The notes beneath the pieces were generated by a model that was not told the DNA's origin, did no database searches, and was given only the letters and a program-made list of their open reading frames with translations. Positions 43,142 to 52,092 of a stretch of DNA of 64,000 bases are shown here, piece after piece. Source of the stretch: Geodermatophilus ruber (GTDB lineage Bacteria > Actinomycetota > Actinomycetes > Mycobacteriales > Geodermatophilaceae); NCBI RefSeq assembly GCF_900114385.1, contig NZ_FOSW01000006.1, positions 1 to 64,000 on the forward strand. The letters run 5' to 3'. The first letter of the stretch is position 1. Every line of letters begins with the position of its first letter. Position numbers and translations under genes: made by a program.

Positions 43142-45496
43142 TCACTCCTCTCCGTCGCGCGGGGCGCTCCCGGCCACGAGCACCTGGCCGAGGGCGAGCC
43201 CCCCGTCGTTGGGCGGCACCACGCGGTGCCGCAGCACGGTCAGCCCGTCCTCCCGCAGCCCCCGGCCGGCGGCGGACAGCAGGACGGCGTTCTGGAAGAC
43301 CCCGCCGGTCAGCCCGACCACGTCGCAGCCGGTGTCGCGGCAGACGTCTCCGGCGAGGCGGCGGACGAGGTCGGCCAGCGCCGCGTGGAAGCGGGCGGCC
43401 ACCACGGCGGGCGGCACGCCGGCGCGGACGTCGTCGGCGACCGCGCGCACCACGGGGCCGGGGTCGGCGGTGCGCACCGGGCCCGGCCGGACCGGGAAGG
43501 CGTAGCGCCGCTCCCCCGGGTCGGTGCCGCGGGCGGCGGCCTCCAGCTCGATGGCCGCCTGCGCCTCGAAGTCGACCACCTGCCGGATCCCGGCCAGCGC
43601 GGCGACCGCGTCGAAGAGCCGGCCGACGCTGGAGGTGGGCACGCAGCCCAGCCCGGTGGCCAGCTGGTGGGCGAGCACCCGCCGCTCCGGCGCGGGGCAG
43701 GCGGCGACCGGTGGCAGGTCCGGGTGCCAGGGCACGCCGGCGGCCGCCAGGTGCGCCAGCGCCATCCGGTACGGCCGGTCGACGGTGGCGTCCCCGCCGG
43801 GCAGCGGCACGTAGGCCAGGTGCGCCCGGCGCGTGAACCCGGCCCCGTCGGCCAGCAGCACCTCCCCGCCCCAGACCGCGCCGTCGGTGCCGTAGCCGGT
43901 GCCGTCGAACGCGACGCCCACGATCGGCCGGTCGGCGGGCCGGCCGGACTCGGCGATCAGCGAGGCGACGTGCGCGTGGTGGTGCTGCACCGACCGCACG
44001 CCCTGCTTCCCGGCTCGCCGCTGCGCCCACGCCCGGGACCGGTAGCCCGGGTGGGCGTCGGCGGCGACCACCCGCGGCCGGACGGCGGTGAGGTGCTCGA
44101 GGTGCCGCTCGGCGGCGGTGGCGGTGTCCAGCGTGGCCAGGTCGTCCATGTCGCCGATGTGGCCGGACAGCCACGCCCGCCGGCCCGCGGCCAGGCACAG
44201 GGTGTTCTTCAGCTCCGCCCCGGCCCCGAGCACCGGCGGGACGGCGACGGGGAGCCGCACCGGCAGCGGCGCGTAGCCCCGGGACCGGCGCACCGGCAGC
44301 TCCTCGCCGTCGACGATCCGCACCACCGAGTCGTCGCAGGGCACGTGGATCGGCCGGTCGTGCCGCAGCCACCCGTCCGCGAGCGCGGCCAGCCGGGTCA
44401 GCGCCTCGCCGTCGTCGGCGACGATCGGCTCCCCGCCGAGGTTGCCCGAGGTCATGACCAGGGGCCCGGGCCCCGGCCCGTCGGGTCCGGGGCCCAGCAG
44501 CAGGTGGTGCAGCGGGGTGTAGGGCAGCAGCAGCCCGAGGTCGGGGTTGCCGGGGGCGACCGCGGCGGCGGCCGCCGCGGTCGCCCGGCGTGGGAGCAGC
44601 ACGATCGGCCGGGCCGGGCCGGTGAGCAGCCGGGCGGCGGCGTCGTCCACCTCGGCCAGCGCCCGGGCGGCGGGCAGGTCGGCCACCATGACGGCGAAGG
44701 GCTTGGCGCCGCGGCGCTTGCGCCGGCGCAGCGTCCCGACGGCGGCGGCGTCGCCGGCCCGGCAGGCCAGGTGGTAGCCGCCGATGCCCTTGACCGCGAG
44801 GACGCCGCCGCCGCCGAGCAGGGCGCGCGCGGCGGCCAGCGCCGGCTCGTTCCCGGGCACCGGCTCACCGTCGGCCGGCCGGAACTCCAGGCGCGGGCCG
44901 CAGTCGCGGCAGGCGATCGGCTGGGCGTGGAAGCGGCGGTCGGCGGGGTCGGCGTACTCCCGGGCGCAGCGCGGGCACATCGGGAACCCGGCCATCGTGG
45001 TCGTGGCCCGGTCGTAGGGCAGCGCGGTGGTGATGGTGAACCGCGGGCCGCAGTTGGTGCAGGTGGCGAAGGGGTGCCGGTAGCGGCGGTCGCGCGGGTC
45101 GCGGACCTCGCGCAGGCAGTCGGCGCAGGTGGCGACGTCCGGGGCGGCCAGCGTGGGCTCGGCCGCCGACCCGGCGGCCGAGCGCTCGATGGTGAAGCCG
45201 TGCCCGCCCGAGGGCGGCAGGTCAGCGGTTCGGACGTCGTCGATCACCGCCAGCGGCGGGGCGCCGGGCACCAGCCGGGCGGTGAACTCCGCGACGGCGC
45301 CCGGCGTGCCCTCCACCTCGCAGACCAGGCCACCGGCGTCGTTGCGGACCGTGCCGGCCAGCCCGAGGCCGGTGGCCAGCCCGTGCACGTAGGGCCGGAA
45401 CCCGACGCCCTGGACGACGCCGGACAGCACCAGCCGCCGCCGGATCCCCGCCGGGGGCGCCGGGGTGGTCAGCCGGGACGGCCCGGTCGTGGTCAC
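43142..45496 (-). CDS. hypF: Carbamoyltransferase HypF
   Basis: 784 residues from a GTG that overlaps the 34-aa gene's stop (GTGA). HypF makes the carbamoyl adenylate used for the cyanide ligands. Domains in order are an acylphosphatase ([20 protein letters not shown], about 20-105), two zinc fingers with paired CxxC ([41 protein letters not shown]; about 125-215), a YrdC/Sua5 domain ([12 protein letters not shown]; about 225-400) and a Kae1-like C-terminal domain with [10 protein letters not shown] and [16 protein letters not shown]. All parts are intact. Confidence 0.97.
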   Translation of the reverse strand: MTTTGPSRLTTPAPPAGIRRRLVLSGVVQGVGFRPYVHGLATGLGLAGTVRNDAGGLVCEVEGTPGAVAEFTARLVPGAPPLAVIDDVRTADLPPSGGHGFTIERSAAGSAAEPTLAAPDVATCADCLREVRDPRDRRYRHPFATCTNCGPRFTITTALPYDRATTTMAGFPMCPRCAREYADPADRRFHAQPIACRDCGPRLEFRPADGEPVPGNEPALAAARALLGGGGVLAVKGIGGYHLACRAGDAAAVGTLRRRKRRGAKPFAVMVADLPAARALAEVDDAAARLLTGPARPIVLLPRRATAAAAAAVAPGNPDLGLLLPYTPLHHLLLGPGPDGPGPGPLVMTSGNLGGEPIVADDGEALTRLAALADGWLRHDRPIHVPCDDSVVRIVDGEELPVRRSRGYAPLPVRLPVAVPPVLGAGAELKNTLCLAAGRRAWLSGHIGDMDDLATLDTATAAERHLEHLTAVRPRVVAADAHPGYRSRAWAQRRAGKQGVRSVQHHHAHVASLIAESGRPADRPIVGVAFDGTGYGTDGAVWGGEVLLADGAGFTRRAHLAYVPLPGGDATVDRPYRMALAHLAAAGVPWHPDLPPVAACPAPERRVLAHQLATGLGCVPTSSVGRLFDAVAALAGIRQVVDFEAQAAIELEAAARGTDPGERRYAFPVRPGPVRTADPGPVVRAVADDVRAGVPPAVVAARFHAALADLVRRLAGDVCRDTGCDVVGLTGGVFQNAVLLSAAGRGLREDGLTVLRHRVVPPNDGGLALGQVLVAGSAPRDGEE

Positions 45497-45597
45497 ATCC
45501 GCCGGATCCTCAGGTACCGCACCAACGACGGGTACTCGTGCCGCAGCGCCACCGCGGCTCCCAGGCCGGCGGCCAGCAGCATCGGGCGTGCCTTCAC
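45493..45597 (-). CDS. 34-residue membrane peptide (DUF6893-like) in the hydrogenase operon
   Basis: A GTG with GAGGAG 6 bases upstream opens a frame of 34 codons that ends as GTGA with hypF. It has a Lys-Ala-Arg start, one short hydrophobic helix (PMLLAAGLGAAVAL) and a basic end, [16 protein letters not shown]. This matches the DUF6893 small-protein pattern (hydrophobic helix, then PSLxRYLRIxRM). Tight spacing on both sides argues that it is a real gene. Its role in hydrogenase biogenesis or membrane docking is unknown. Confidence 0.72.
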   Translation of the reverse strand: MKARPMLLAAGLGAAVALRHEYPSLVRYLRIRRM

Positions 45598-45619
45598 GTC
45601 GGTCCTCCTCGCGAGGGTG

Positions 45620-45823
45620 TCAGCCGGGCGGCAGGTTGGGCATCGCGGCCACGATCGGGTTGCGCCGCGACGGGTCGATGCCGGTGGAGCGCCGCGCGTC
45701 GACGGTGCCGTCCGGGTGGAATCCGGGCTCGTTGTGGAAGGCGTCGCCCTCGTTGCCCTCCGGCACACCGGGTACGTGCGCCGGCGCGTCGGGTGCCACG
45801 TCGGGCCTGCCCACACGGATCAT
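45620..45823 (-). CDS. 67-residue hydrogenase-cluster protein
   Basis: The ATG overlaps the DUF5947 stop (ATGA). The protein is hydrophilic and Pro/Asp-rich: HVPGVPEGNEGDAFHNEPGFHPDGTVDARRSTGIDPSRRNPIVAAMPNLPPG. The block ARRSTGIDPSRRNPI followed by MPNLPP resembles small proteins that accompany group 1h-like hydrogenases in other actinobacteria, from memory of such clusters. No fold, metal site or membrane helix is seen. Its place between structural and hyp genes suggests an assembly or attachment role. Confidence 0.7.
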   Translation of the reverse strand: MIRVGRPDVAPDAPAHVPGVPEGNEGDAFHNEPGFHPDGTVDARRSTGIDPSRRNPIVAAMPNLPPG

Positions 45824-46470
45824 CGCTGGTTCCCTCCTCGGTCGTCCCTGCCGCTGTCCACCGAGGCCGCGCCGGGTGCCCGGCCGGCCAGCTCGGCGAA
45901 GAACCCCTCGATGGCCGGCCAGACCCGGTCGCCGCCGGACAGCCCGGTCCAGGTGCGACGCACCAGCGCCACCAGCCGGTAGCAGTCGTCGATCGGCACG
46001 ATCCAGCGCTCCCGCGCGCCGCGGGCGGTGTTGACCAGCAGCGCCTGCACGTCGGGCTGCAGCGCACCCAGTTCGGGGGACTCGGCCGCCAGCCGGGCCC
46101 AGACGTCGTCGGCGACGTCCCACCGGGTCGCGCCGAGCGGGCTCGGGTAGTGCGCCTCCACCGACCCGTCCGGCCGCCGGACGAAGAAGGCCAGGCCGAC
46201 GGGCACACCCAGCTCGCCCGGCTCGGCGCCGCCCAGCCGCCGCCGCTGCTCGGGCACCAGCCGGTAGTGGCCGCGGCCGGCCGCCTCGCGGGAGAACAGC
46301 AGGGCGCAGGCCCGGCAGGCGCACATCAGGTCCGCGCGCTCCTGGTCGACGAGGTGCCGGTGCCGTTCGGCCAGCGGCGCGGCGCACAGGTCGCAGCGCG
46401 GGCTCTCCTCGGCCCGGGTCGCCGCCCGGCGGACGACCCGCTCCAGCGCCGGGGTGGGCACGGCGGTCAC
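45820..46470 (-). CDS. DUF5947 hydrogenase-associated protein
   Basis: 216 residues from GTG, overlapping the NifU-like gene's stop (GTGA). A four-cysteine cluster, CDLCAAPL at about 26-33 and CACRACALLF at about 50-59, suggests a zinc ribbon or Fe-S site. The body (GLAFFVRRPDGSVEAHYPSPLGATRWDV, then RGARERWIVPIDDCYRLVALVRRTWTGLSGGDRVW) is the DUF5947 fold, found with actinobacterial hydrogenases. The function is unknown; electron transfer or cofactor insertion are guesses. Confidence 0.85.
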   Translation of the reverse strand: MTAVPTPALERVVRRAATRAEESPRCDLCAAPLAERHRHLVDQERADLMCACRACALLFSREAAGRGHYRLVPEQRRRLGGAEPGELGVPVGLAFFVRRPDGSVEAHYPSPLGATRWDVADDVWARLAAESPELGALQPDVQALLVNTARGARERWIVPIDDCYRLVALVRRTWTGLSGGDRVWPAIEGFFAELAGRAPGAASVDSGRDDRGGNQR

Positions 46471-46985
46471 GGCGTGCCCGCCGGGCGGCGCAGGGCGTCC
46501 AGCGGCACGAACGCCGGGGCCCGCGCAGCCGCCACCGGCCGGACGTCGGCCAGCTCCGGCGCCACGGCGAGGACCGCCTCCCGGACGACGTGCGCGGCCT
46601 CCGCCGTGGTGTGCCCGCAGCCGGCCGGCAGCCGGACGGCCGCCACGCCGTCGGCGACGCCGACCAGCGAGACCTCCCCGCCGAGGCCGGGGTGCAGGCC
46701 CTCGAGCACCCGCTCGATGCGCCGCTCGACCGGCTCGGGGTGGATGCCGTGCAGGACGAGCAGGTGCCCCAGCAGCGGATCGCCCAGCATCACCTCGACC
46801 GCGGCGGGCGGCGCGGCGGCCAGCGCGCGGGCCAGCGCCTCCCCGTAGACCTCCGCGAGCGCGGTGACCGCCTCCATCGCCAGCGCACCGGCCGGCCCGG
46901 GCGTGGCCTCCACCTGGGCGAGCAGGTCGTCCAGCCGGGTCAACCGCTGCTCGACCTGCGGGTCGTCGAGCCGCTGATCAGCCAT
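46467..46985 (-). CDS. NifU-like protein of the hydrogenase cluster
   Basis: 172 residues whose start overlaps the large subunit's end by 8 bases. The C-terminal half resembles the NifU C-terminal domain (VERRIERVLEGLHPGLGGEVSLVGVADGVAAVRL), which normally carries CxxC for Fe-S cluster transfer. Here the site reads LPAGCGHTTAEAAHVV, with one cysteine where two are expected. It may bind a cluster as a dimer or may have lost that activity. It probably serves cluster loading of the small subunit. Confidence 0.82.
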   Translation of the reverse strand: MADQRLDDPQVEQRLTRLDDLLAQVEATPGPAGALAMEAVTALAEVYGEALARALAAAPPAAVEVMLGDPLLGHLLVLHGIHPEPVERRIERVLEGLHPGLGGEVSLVGVADGVAAVRLPAGCGHTTAEAAHVVREAVLAVAPELADVRPVAAARAPAFVPLDALRRPAGTP

Positions 46986-48771
46986 GGCTGGCGCCGAACA
47001 TCGGCGAGTGCGCCTGCTGCAGGGTCCGCCCGCCCCCGAGGTACATGTGCACGCCGCACGGCAGGCAGGGGTCGAAGCTGCGGACGGCCCGCATGATGTC
47101 GATGCCCCGGAAGTCGTCCGGGCCGTTCTCCTCGAACAGCGGCATGTCCTGGATGGCGTCCTCGTACGGCCCCGGCGTGCCGAACCGGTCCCGCGGGCTG
47201 CCGTTCCACGGGGTCGGCGGGTACGGGTGGTAGTTCGCGATCATGCCGTCGCGGATCACCAGGTGGTGGGAGAGCACACCGCGCACGGCCTCGTGGAAGC
47301 CGACGCCGATGGCCGCGTCGGGCACCTCGAAGTCCTGGAACACCTTCAGGTCCCCGCGGCGGAGGCCGGCCATCGCCCGCTCCAGGAAGTAGAGGGCCAT
47401 GGCGCAGGCGTAGGCGATGAAGTAGACCCGCGCGCGGTCCCGCTCGATCGCGTTGGACCACAGCGGGATCCGCCACTCGAGGGTCTGCTCGGGCAGCTGG
47501 TGGCTCCTCGGCAGGTGGATCTGCACGCTGTGCCCGGTCGACCTCACGTACGGGGTGTCCACGATGTCGGCCAGCGCGGTCGTGTACAGGCGGGCGTAGG
47601 CGCCCCCACCGGTGTCGAGGGCGAGGTGCTCGCCGGTCTCCGGGTGCAGCCAGCGCGGGCTCATCACCCAGCTGTACTTGTCCCCGAAGTCCCGCTTGCC
47701 GGGCGCCGGCAGGGTCGTCTGGTTCCACGGGTGGCGCATGTCCACGGGGTTGCCGAGCGGGTCGTGGGTGACGAACGGCTCCTCGCCGACCCAGTCCTCG
47801 TAGTACGAGCTGCCCAGCAGGATGCGCATGCCGAGGTTGATGTCGACCAGGTCGGTGGTCACCAGCCGCCCGTCGACCACCACGCCGGGCGTGACGTACA
47901 TGGCCTTGCCCCACGCGTTCATCGACTCGTAGCGGTAGTCGACGACGGCGGGGTCCTGGAACGCGCCCCAGCAGCCGAGCAGCACCCGGCGCCGGCCGAC
48001 CTCCTCGTAGCCGGGCAGCGCCTCGTAGAAGAAGTCGAAGACGTCGTCGTTGAGCGCGACCGACTTCTTCACGAAGTCGAGCACCTGCAGCAGCCGGGAG
48101 AGGTAGTCGGTGAACAGCGTCGGGGTCGGCATCGTGCCCACCCCGCCGGGGTAGAGCGTCGAGGGGTGCACGTGCCTGCCCTCCATCAGGCAGAACATCT
48201 CGCGGGTGATCCGGCTGACCTTCAGCGCCTGCTTGTAGGTCTCCCCCTCGAACGGGTTGAACGAGCGCATGATGTCGGCGATCGTCCGGTAGCCGTGCAC
48301 GTCGGCGTGCGGTGCCGGGGTGTTCTCCGCCCGGGCCAGGACGCTGGGATTGGTGTCCTTGACCATCGCCTCGCAGAAGTCCACGAAGATCAGGTTGTCC
48401 TGGAAAATGGTGTGGTCGAAGATGTACTCGGCCGCCTCGCCGAGATTGATGATCCATTCCGCCATCGGCGGGGTCTTGATGCCGTAGGCCATGTTCTGCG
48501 CGTAGATCGAGCAGGTCGTGTGGTTGTCGCCGCAGATCCCGCAGATCCGGCTGGTGATGAATCCGGCGTCGCGCGGGTCCTTGCCCCTCATGAAGACCGA
48601 GTAGCCGCGGAACAGCGACGAGGTGCTGTGGCACTCGGCCACCCGCTGGTTGGGAAAGTCGATCTTCGTGTAGATCCCCAGGTTCCCGACGATGCGGGTG
48701 ATCGGGTCCCACGACATCTCGATGAGCTGGCCCGGCTTCTCGACTGCCGGTGCCCGGTCGGTGGCGGTCAT
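46978..48771 (-). CDS. hhyL: [NiFe]-hydrogenase large subunit, group 1h (Hhy)
   Basis: 597 residues. The four nickel-binding cysteines are in L1 RICGICGDNH (Cys77, Cys80) and L2 DPCLPCGVH near the C-terminus. The 22 residues after CGVH are the extension that the maturation endopeptidase removes once nickel is in place. The L1 and L2 wording matches the actinobacterial (group 1h, formerly group 5) enzymes, which oxidise trace H2 in air. It oxidises H2, passing electrons to the small subunit. It follows hhyS by 58 bp and overlaps the NifU-like gene. Confidence 0.95.
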   Translation of the reverse strand: MTATDRAPAVEKPGQLIEMSWDPITRIVGNLGIYTKIDFPNQRVAECHSTSSLFRGYSVFMRGKDPRDAGFITSRICGICGDNHTTCSIYAQNMAYGIKTPPMAEWIINLGEAAEYIFDHTIFQDNLIFVDFCEAMVKDTNPSVLARAENTPAPHADVHGYRTIADIMRSFNPFEGETYKQALKVSRITREMFCLMEGRHVHPSTLYPGGVGTMPTPTLFTDYLSRLLQVLDFVKKSVALNDDVFDFFYEALPGYEEVGRRRVLLGCWGAFQDPAVVDYRYESMNAWGKAMYVTPGVVVDGRLVTTDLVDINLGMRILLGSSYYEDWVGEEPFVTHDPLGNPVDMRHPWNQTTLPAPGKRDFGDKYSWVMSPRWLHPETGEHLALDTGGGAYARLYTTALADIVDTPYVRSTGHSVQIHLPRSHQLPEQTLEWRIPLWSNAIERDRARVYFIAYACAMALYFLERAMAGLRRGDLKVFQDFEVPDAAIGVGFHEAVRGVLSHHLVIRDGMIANYHPYPPTPWNGSPRDRFGTPGPYEDAIQDMPLFEENGPDDFRGIDIMRAVRSFDPCLPCGVHMYLGGGRTLQQAHSPMFGASHG

Positions 48772-48829
48772 CGTTGCGTCCCTCCTCGGGGGTCGCGGGA
48801 ACGTGCCGGGTCGGGGGTGCCCGCGGCGC

Positions 48830-49891
48830 TCACCGCCGGTACCGGGGGTCGTAGCCGGAGGTCAGCACGTCGCGGTTGTGCCGCCACTTCGGTTCCTTGT
48901 TGACGGTGCGGTTGGTGATGCCGCGCAGCCGGCGGGTGAAGGCGCCGTAGGGCTTGATCAGCACCGAGGAGAGGCTGGCGCCGGGCGGCATGTCCATGAA
49001 CGGCATGAACTTGTCGGGGAAGCCCGGCATGGTGCAGGCGATGCAGATCCCGCCGACGTTCGGGCAGCCGCCCACGCCTCGCATCCAGCCGCGCTTGGGC
49101 ACGTTGCAGTTGACGACCGGCCCCCAGCAGCCGATCTTCACCTGGCACTTGGGCGAGTTGTAGTCCGCGGCGAAGTCGCCCTGCTCGTAGTACCCGGCGC
49201 GGTCGCAGCCCTCGTGCACGGTCCGGCCGAACAGCCACTGCGGGCGCAGCTGGTCGTCCAGCGGCGGCGGGGGCGCGGCACCGGCGGCGTGGTAGAGCAC
49301 CCAGGTGAGGGTCTCCATGAAGTTCTCCGGCTGCACCGGGCAGCCCGGGATGTTGACGATCGGCAGGCCGCCGGTACTGCGGTAGTCCCACCCCAGGTAG
49401 TCGGCCAGGCCCATCGACCCGGTCGGGTTGCCGGCCATCGCGTGGATGCCGCCGTAGGCGGCGCAGGTGCCCACGGCGACGGTCGCCCACGCCCGCGGGG
49501 CCAGCCGGTCCAACCACCAGTTCAGGGTCAGCGGCTCCCCGGTCTGCGGGTCGTTGCCGAAGCTGGTCCAGTAACCCTCGCCGTTGATCTTCTCGTTCGG
49601 GATCGAGCCCTCGATGACGAGGATGAACGGCGTCAGCTCGCCCTCGGCGGCCGCGCGGAACGGCGCCAGGAACTCCTCACCACCGAGCGTCGGGGAGAGC
49701 ACCTTGTTGTGCAGGTGGACCGTCGGCAGGCCGGGCACCACCCCGGTGACCACGTCCTCGATGCTGGGCTGGTCGCAGGCGGTCACCGAGACCGTGTCCC
49801 CGTCGCAGCTCATCCCCTCGGAGATCCAGAGGATGTGCACCTCGTCGAACCCGGCCTCGCGCGCCGGGGTCGCCTCGCGCGTTGCGGTCAT
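48830..49891 (-). CDS. hhyS: [NiFe]-hydrogenase small subunit, group 1h (Hhy)
   Basis: 353 residues. The proximal cluster motif is GMSCDGDTVS (Cys29, Asp32), where most hydrogenases have CTGC; an Asp ligand at this point is known from the oxygen-insensitive actinobacterial hydrogenase of Cupriavidus. Further cluster cysteines are in AVGTCAAYGG, VNIPGCPVQPENF, HEGCDRAGYY, KCQVKIGCWGPVVNCNVP and GGCPNVGGICIACTMPGFPDKF. There is no twin-arginine signal and no C-terminal anchor, so the enzyme is cytoplasmic or peripherally membrane-bound. It lies 68 bp after the protease gene. Confidence 0.95.
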   Translation of the reverse strand: MTATREATPAREAGFDEVHILWISEGMSCDGDTVSVTACDQPSIEDVVTGVVPGLPTVHLHNKVLSPTLGGEEFLAPFRAAAEGELTPFILVIEGSIPNEKINGEGYWTSFGNDPQTGEPLTLNWWLDRLAPRAWATVAVGTCAAYGGIHAMAGNPTGSMGLADYLGWDYRSTGGLPIVNIPGCPVQPENFMETLTWVLYHAAGAAPPPPLDDQLRPQWLFGRTVHEGCDRAGYYEQGDFAADYNSPKCQVKIGCWGPVVNCNVPKRGWMRGVGGCPNVGGICIACTMPGFPDKFMPFMDMPPGASLSSVLIKPYGAFTRRLRGITNRTVNKEPKWRHNRDVLTSGYDPRYRR

Positions 49892-49959
49892 CTGTCGCTC
49901 CGTCCGGTCGGGGGTCGTTCCGGCCCGCCGTCCCCTCTCGTGTCGATCCCTGCGCGGGC

Positions 49960-50478
49960 TCAGCCGCGGACGCCGTCCTCCTCCCCCGGCCGGGCGGCCG
50001 CGCCGGACACCACCTCGTGCACCAGTGCGACGGCGGGCCCGACCGCCGCCGCGACCGGCGGTGACAGGTGCATGGCCGGGTGCACGTCGGCCGGTGCGCA
50101 GCCGACCACCAGCACGCGGGCGACCGAGCCGCCCAGGTCGCCGAGCAGGTGGAGGACGGCGTCGGGGTCCAACCCGTGCCCGTCCACCACCGCCGCGGAC
50201 CCCGCGGGGGCGTGCCCGCCCGCCCCGGGGGCCGGCACCTCCAGGACGGCGAGGGTGCCGGGCGGCCCGTCGAGCGGGACGGCGTCGACGAGGACGACGG
50301 TGTCGTGGGCCCCGTCGAGCAGGTCGTAGGCGAGGTGCACGCCGCGGATGCCGTAGTCGACGACGTCGACGCCCGGGGGCAGGGCCGCCGGGTCGATCCG
50401 CCGGACGACCTCGACGCCGAACCCGTCGTCGCCGAGGAAGACGTTGCCGATGCCGGCGACGAGCACCCGGCCGGTCAC
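49960..50478 (-). CDS. Hydrogenase maturation endopeptidase (HyaD/HoxM-like)
   Basis: 172 residues from a GTG that overlaps the stop of the upstream gene (GTGA). LVAGIGNVFLGDDGFGVEVV is the family signature, with the nickel-sensing Glu or Asp replaced by Asp in GDDG. VDYGIRGVHLAYDLLDGAHDTVVLVDA and GCAPADVHPAMHLSPPV with the conserved histidine complete the fold. It should cut the C-terminal extension of HhyL. Confidence 0.92.
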   Translation of the reverse strand: MTGRVLVAGIGNVFLGDDGFGVEVVRRIDPAALPPGVDVVDYGIRGVHLAYDLLDGAHDTVVLVDAVPLDGPPGTLAVLEVPAPGAGGHAPAGSAAVVDGHGLDPDAVLHLLGDLGGSVARVLVVGCAPADVHPAMHLSPPVAAAVGPAVALVHEVVSGAAARPGEEDGVRG

Positions 50479-51965
50479 GGCCCCGGCTCGTGCCCGAGGG
50501 GACGCAGCTCCTCCGGGGCGAAGTAGCGGTAGCGGCCCGACGCCCCGGCCAGGTCGGCGGCGGGGTCGTCCTCGAGGGTCACCGCCACGTGCCGGCCGCC
50601 GTCGACGTCGAGGAACACCGCGGCGACGCGGGCGCTGCGCCCGTCGAGGAAGCGGTCCTGCGGATCGGTCCCGCGCAGGCGCGGCCGCAGCCGCACCCGC
50701 GACCCCCGGGCCACCCGCACGCCGTCGACGACCACCGCGTCGCTCTCCGGCGAGACGGCGGCGTCGGCGCCGGGGTCCCACCAGGGCAGCGTGCCGGCCT
50801 CGGCCTCGCCACCGGGAGGGACCGGGCGCAGCGACCGGATCGCGCCGTGCAGCCGGTTCCAGACCTCGCCCGGCAACGCGTCGACCCGGTCGAGGATGGC
50901 GGCGGCGCGCGGATCGGTGGCCCGGGCCTCACGCTTCTCCTCGTCGGTGAGCGTCAGCGTGCGCAGCGACAGGATCTCGTCGATCTCGCCGGAGTCGAAC
51001 AGCTCCCCCGGGCTCTCGGGGGCGATCCGCGGATGGTCGTACAGGATGATCGGCGAGGAGAGCAGCACGTCACGCTCGCCGGGCGCCCCGGCCAGCACGG
51101 GGAAGGTGTGCTCGTTCCGGCAGGCCCGGGCGGCCGCGGCCGCCTCCTCCGGCGGCTCGAGCAGCGAGACGAACGCGCCCCCGGTGACGCCGGCGAGGCA
51201 GTGCGCGGCGACCAGCGAGCGCCGGACCGCCTCGTCCCGCGGGGCGTCCGGCGGCAGCTCGGCGGCACCGGTGGTGTTCGCCAGCACCAGGCGCAGCCGC
51301 CGCAGCGGGCCCGGTGCGGGCGTCGGGCTGGTCTCCAGGAGCAGCTCGCCGCGCAGGGGGCACCGGCGGCGGACCAGCCGGCCGGCACCGCCGTCCAGCA
51401 GCTCTACCTCCTCCCCGCCGGGCACCTCGACGGGGACCCGCCGGCCGGTGGCCAGGTCGCCGACCCGGGCGGCGACGGCGACCTCGCGGGCGACGGCCTC
51501 GTCGAAGGTCAGCCAGCGCCGGTCGCCGGCCTCCAGCGCGTCGACCGTGACCCAGCCGTCGGCCGCGGCTCGCTGGACGGACCGGTGCTGCACCTGCAGG
51601 AAGCGCACGCACACGTGCAGCCACGCCTCGTCCAGGGCGGCCTCGTCGGCTGCCTCGAGCAGGCACTCGGTCAGCTGGTGCCAGGCGTCGGCGGAGCCGG
51701 CGACGGTGGCGCGGACCGACCCGCGAGCCTCCAGCCACGGGCGGGGGGCGAGCACGCCGAACTGCCAGCGCACGCGGTTCTTGCCCGACGAACGCCGGTA
51801 CGGGTAGAGCAGGTAGCCCTCCCAGAGGACGGCGTCCGCGACGGCGCGGGCCCGCGCGAGACCGGCGGGAGGTGCGGGGGTGTCGCGCCCGGACGGCGGC
51901 CGTGAGGCATTCCGGGGAGCACCGCTGGGCAGCGGGGTCCCGGTCCGTCCGGCCGCCGGCGTCAT
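50475..51965 (-). CDS. Uncharacterised 496-residue hydrogenase-operon protein
   Basis: It runs from the ATG at 51965; no start has a strong ribosome site, and the first 35 residues look disordered. The conserved-looking core begins ARAVADAVLWEGYLLYPYRRSSGKNRVRWQFGVL (about 38-71), wording I associate with proteins seen beside actinobacterial hydrogenase genes. Other blocks are LLSSPIILYDHPRIAPESPGELFD, LRTLTLTDEEKREARATDPRAAAILDRVDALP and a C-terminal small beta domain (RYRYFAPEELRPLG). No membrane helix, cysteine cluster or nucleotide motif is seen. It lies between hypB and the protease, in the maturation half. Its function is unknown. Confidence 0.8.
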   Translation of the reverse strand: MTPAAGRTGTPLPSGAPRNASRPPSGRDTPAPPAGLARARAVADAVLWEGYLLYPYRRSSGKNRVRWQFGVLAPRPWLEARGSVRATVAGSADAWHQLTECLLEAADEAALDEAWLHVCVRFLQVQHRSVQRAAADGWVTVDALEAGDRRWLTFDEAVAREVAVAARVGDLATGRRVPVEVPGGEEVELLDGGAGRLVRRRCPLRGELLLETSPTPAPGPLRRLRLVLANTTGAAELPPDAPRDEAVRRSLVAAHCLAGVTGGAFVSLLEPPEEAAAAARACRNEHTFPVLAGAPGERDVLLSSPIILYDHPRIAPESPGELFDSGEIDEILSLRTLTLTDEEKREARATDPRAAAILDRVDALPGEVWNRLHGAIRSLRPVPPGGEAEAGTLPWWDPGADAAVSPESDAVVVDGVRVARGSRVRLRPRLRGTDPQDRFLDGRSARVAAVFLDVDGGRHVAVTLEDDPAADLAGASGRYRYFAPEELRPLGHEPGP

Positions 51966-52092
51966 CGCGCGGCGCTTCCCGGTTCGGGCGGCGGCCCGGG
52001 TGGGCGGTCGATCCGGAGGGCCGCGGCGAGGGCTGCGCGCATCGGAGCTCTCACCGCCCTCCGCCGTACCGGCACAGCAGACGTGGCACGGA

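Noticed and set aside
43137-43145. GTG at 43145 as the hypC start, overlapping hypF as GTGA
   Set aside because: HypC needs cysteine as the second residue; only the ATG at 43136 gives Met-Cys.
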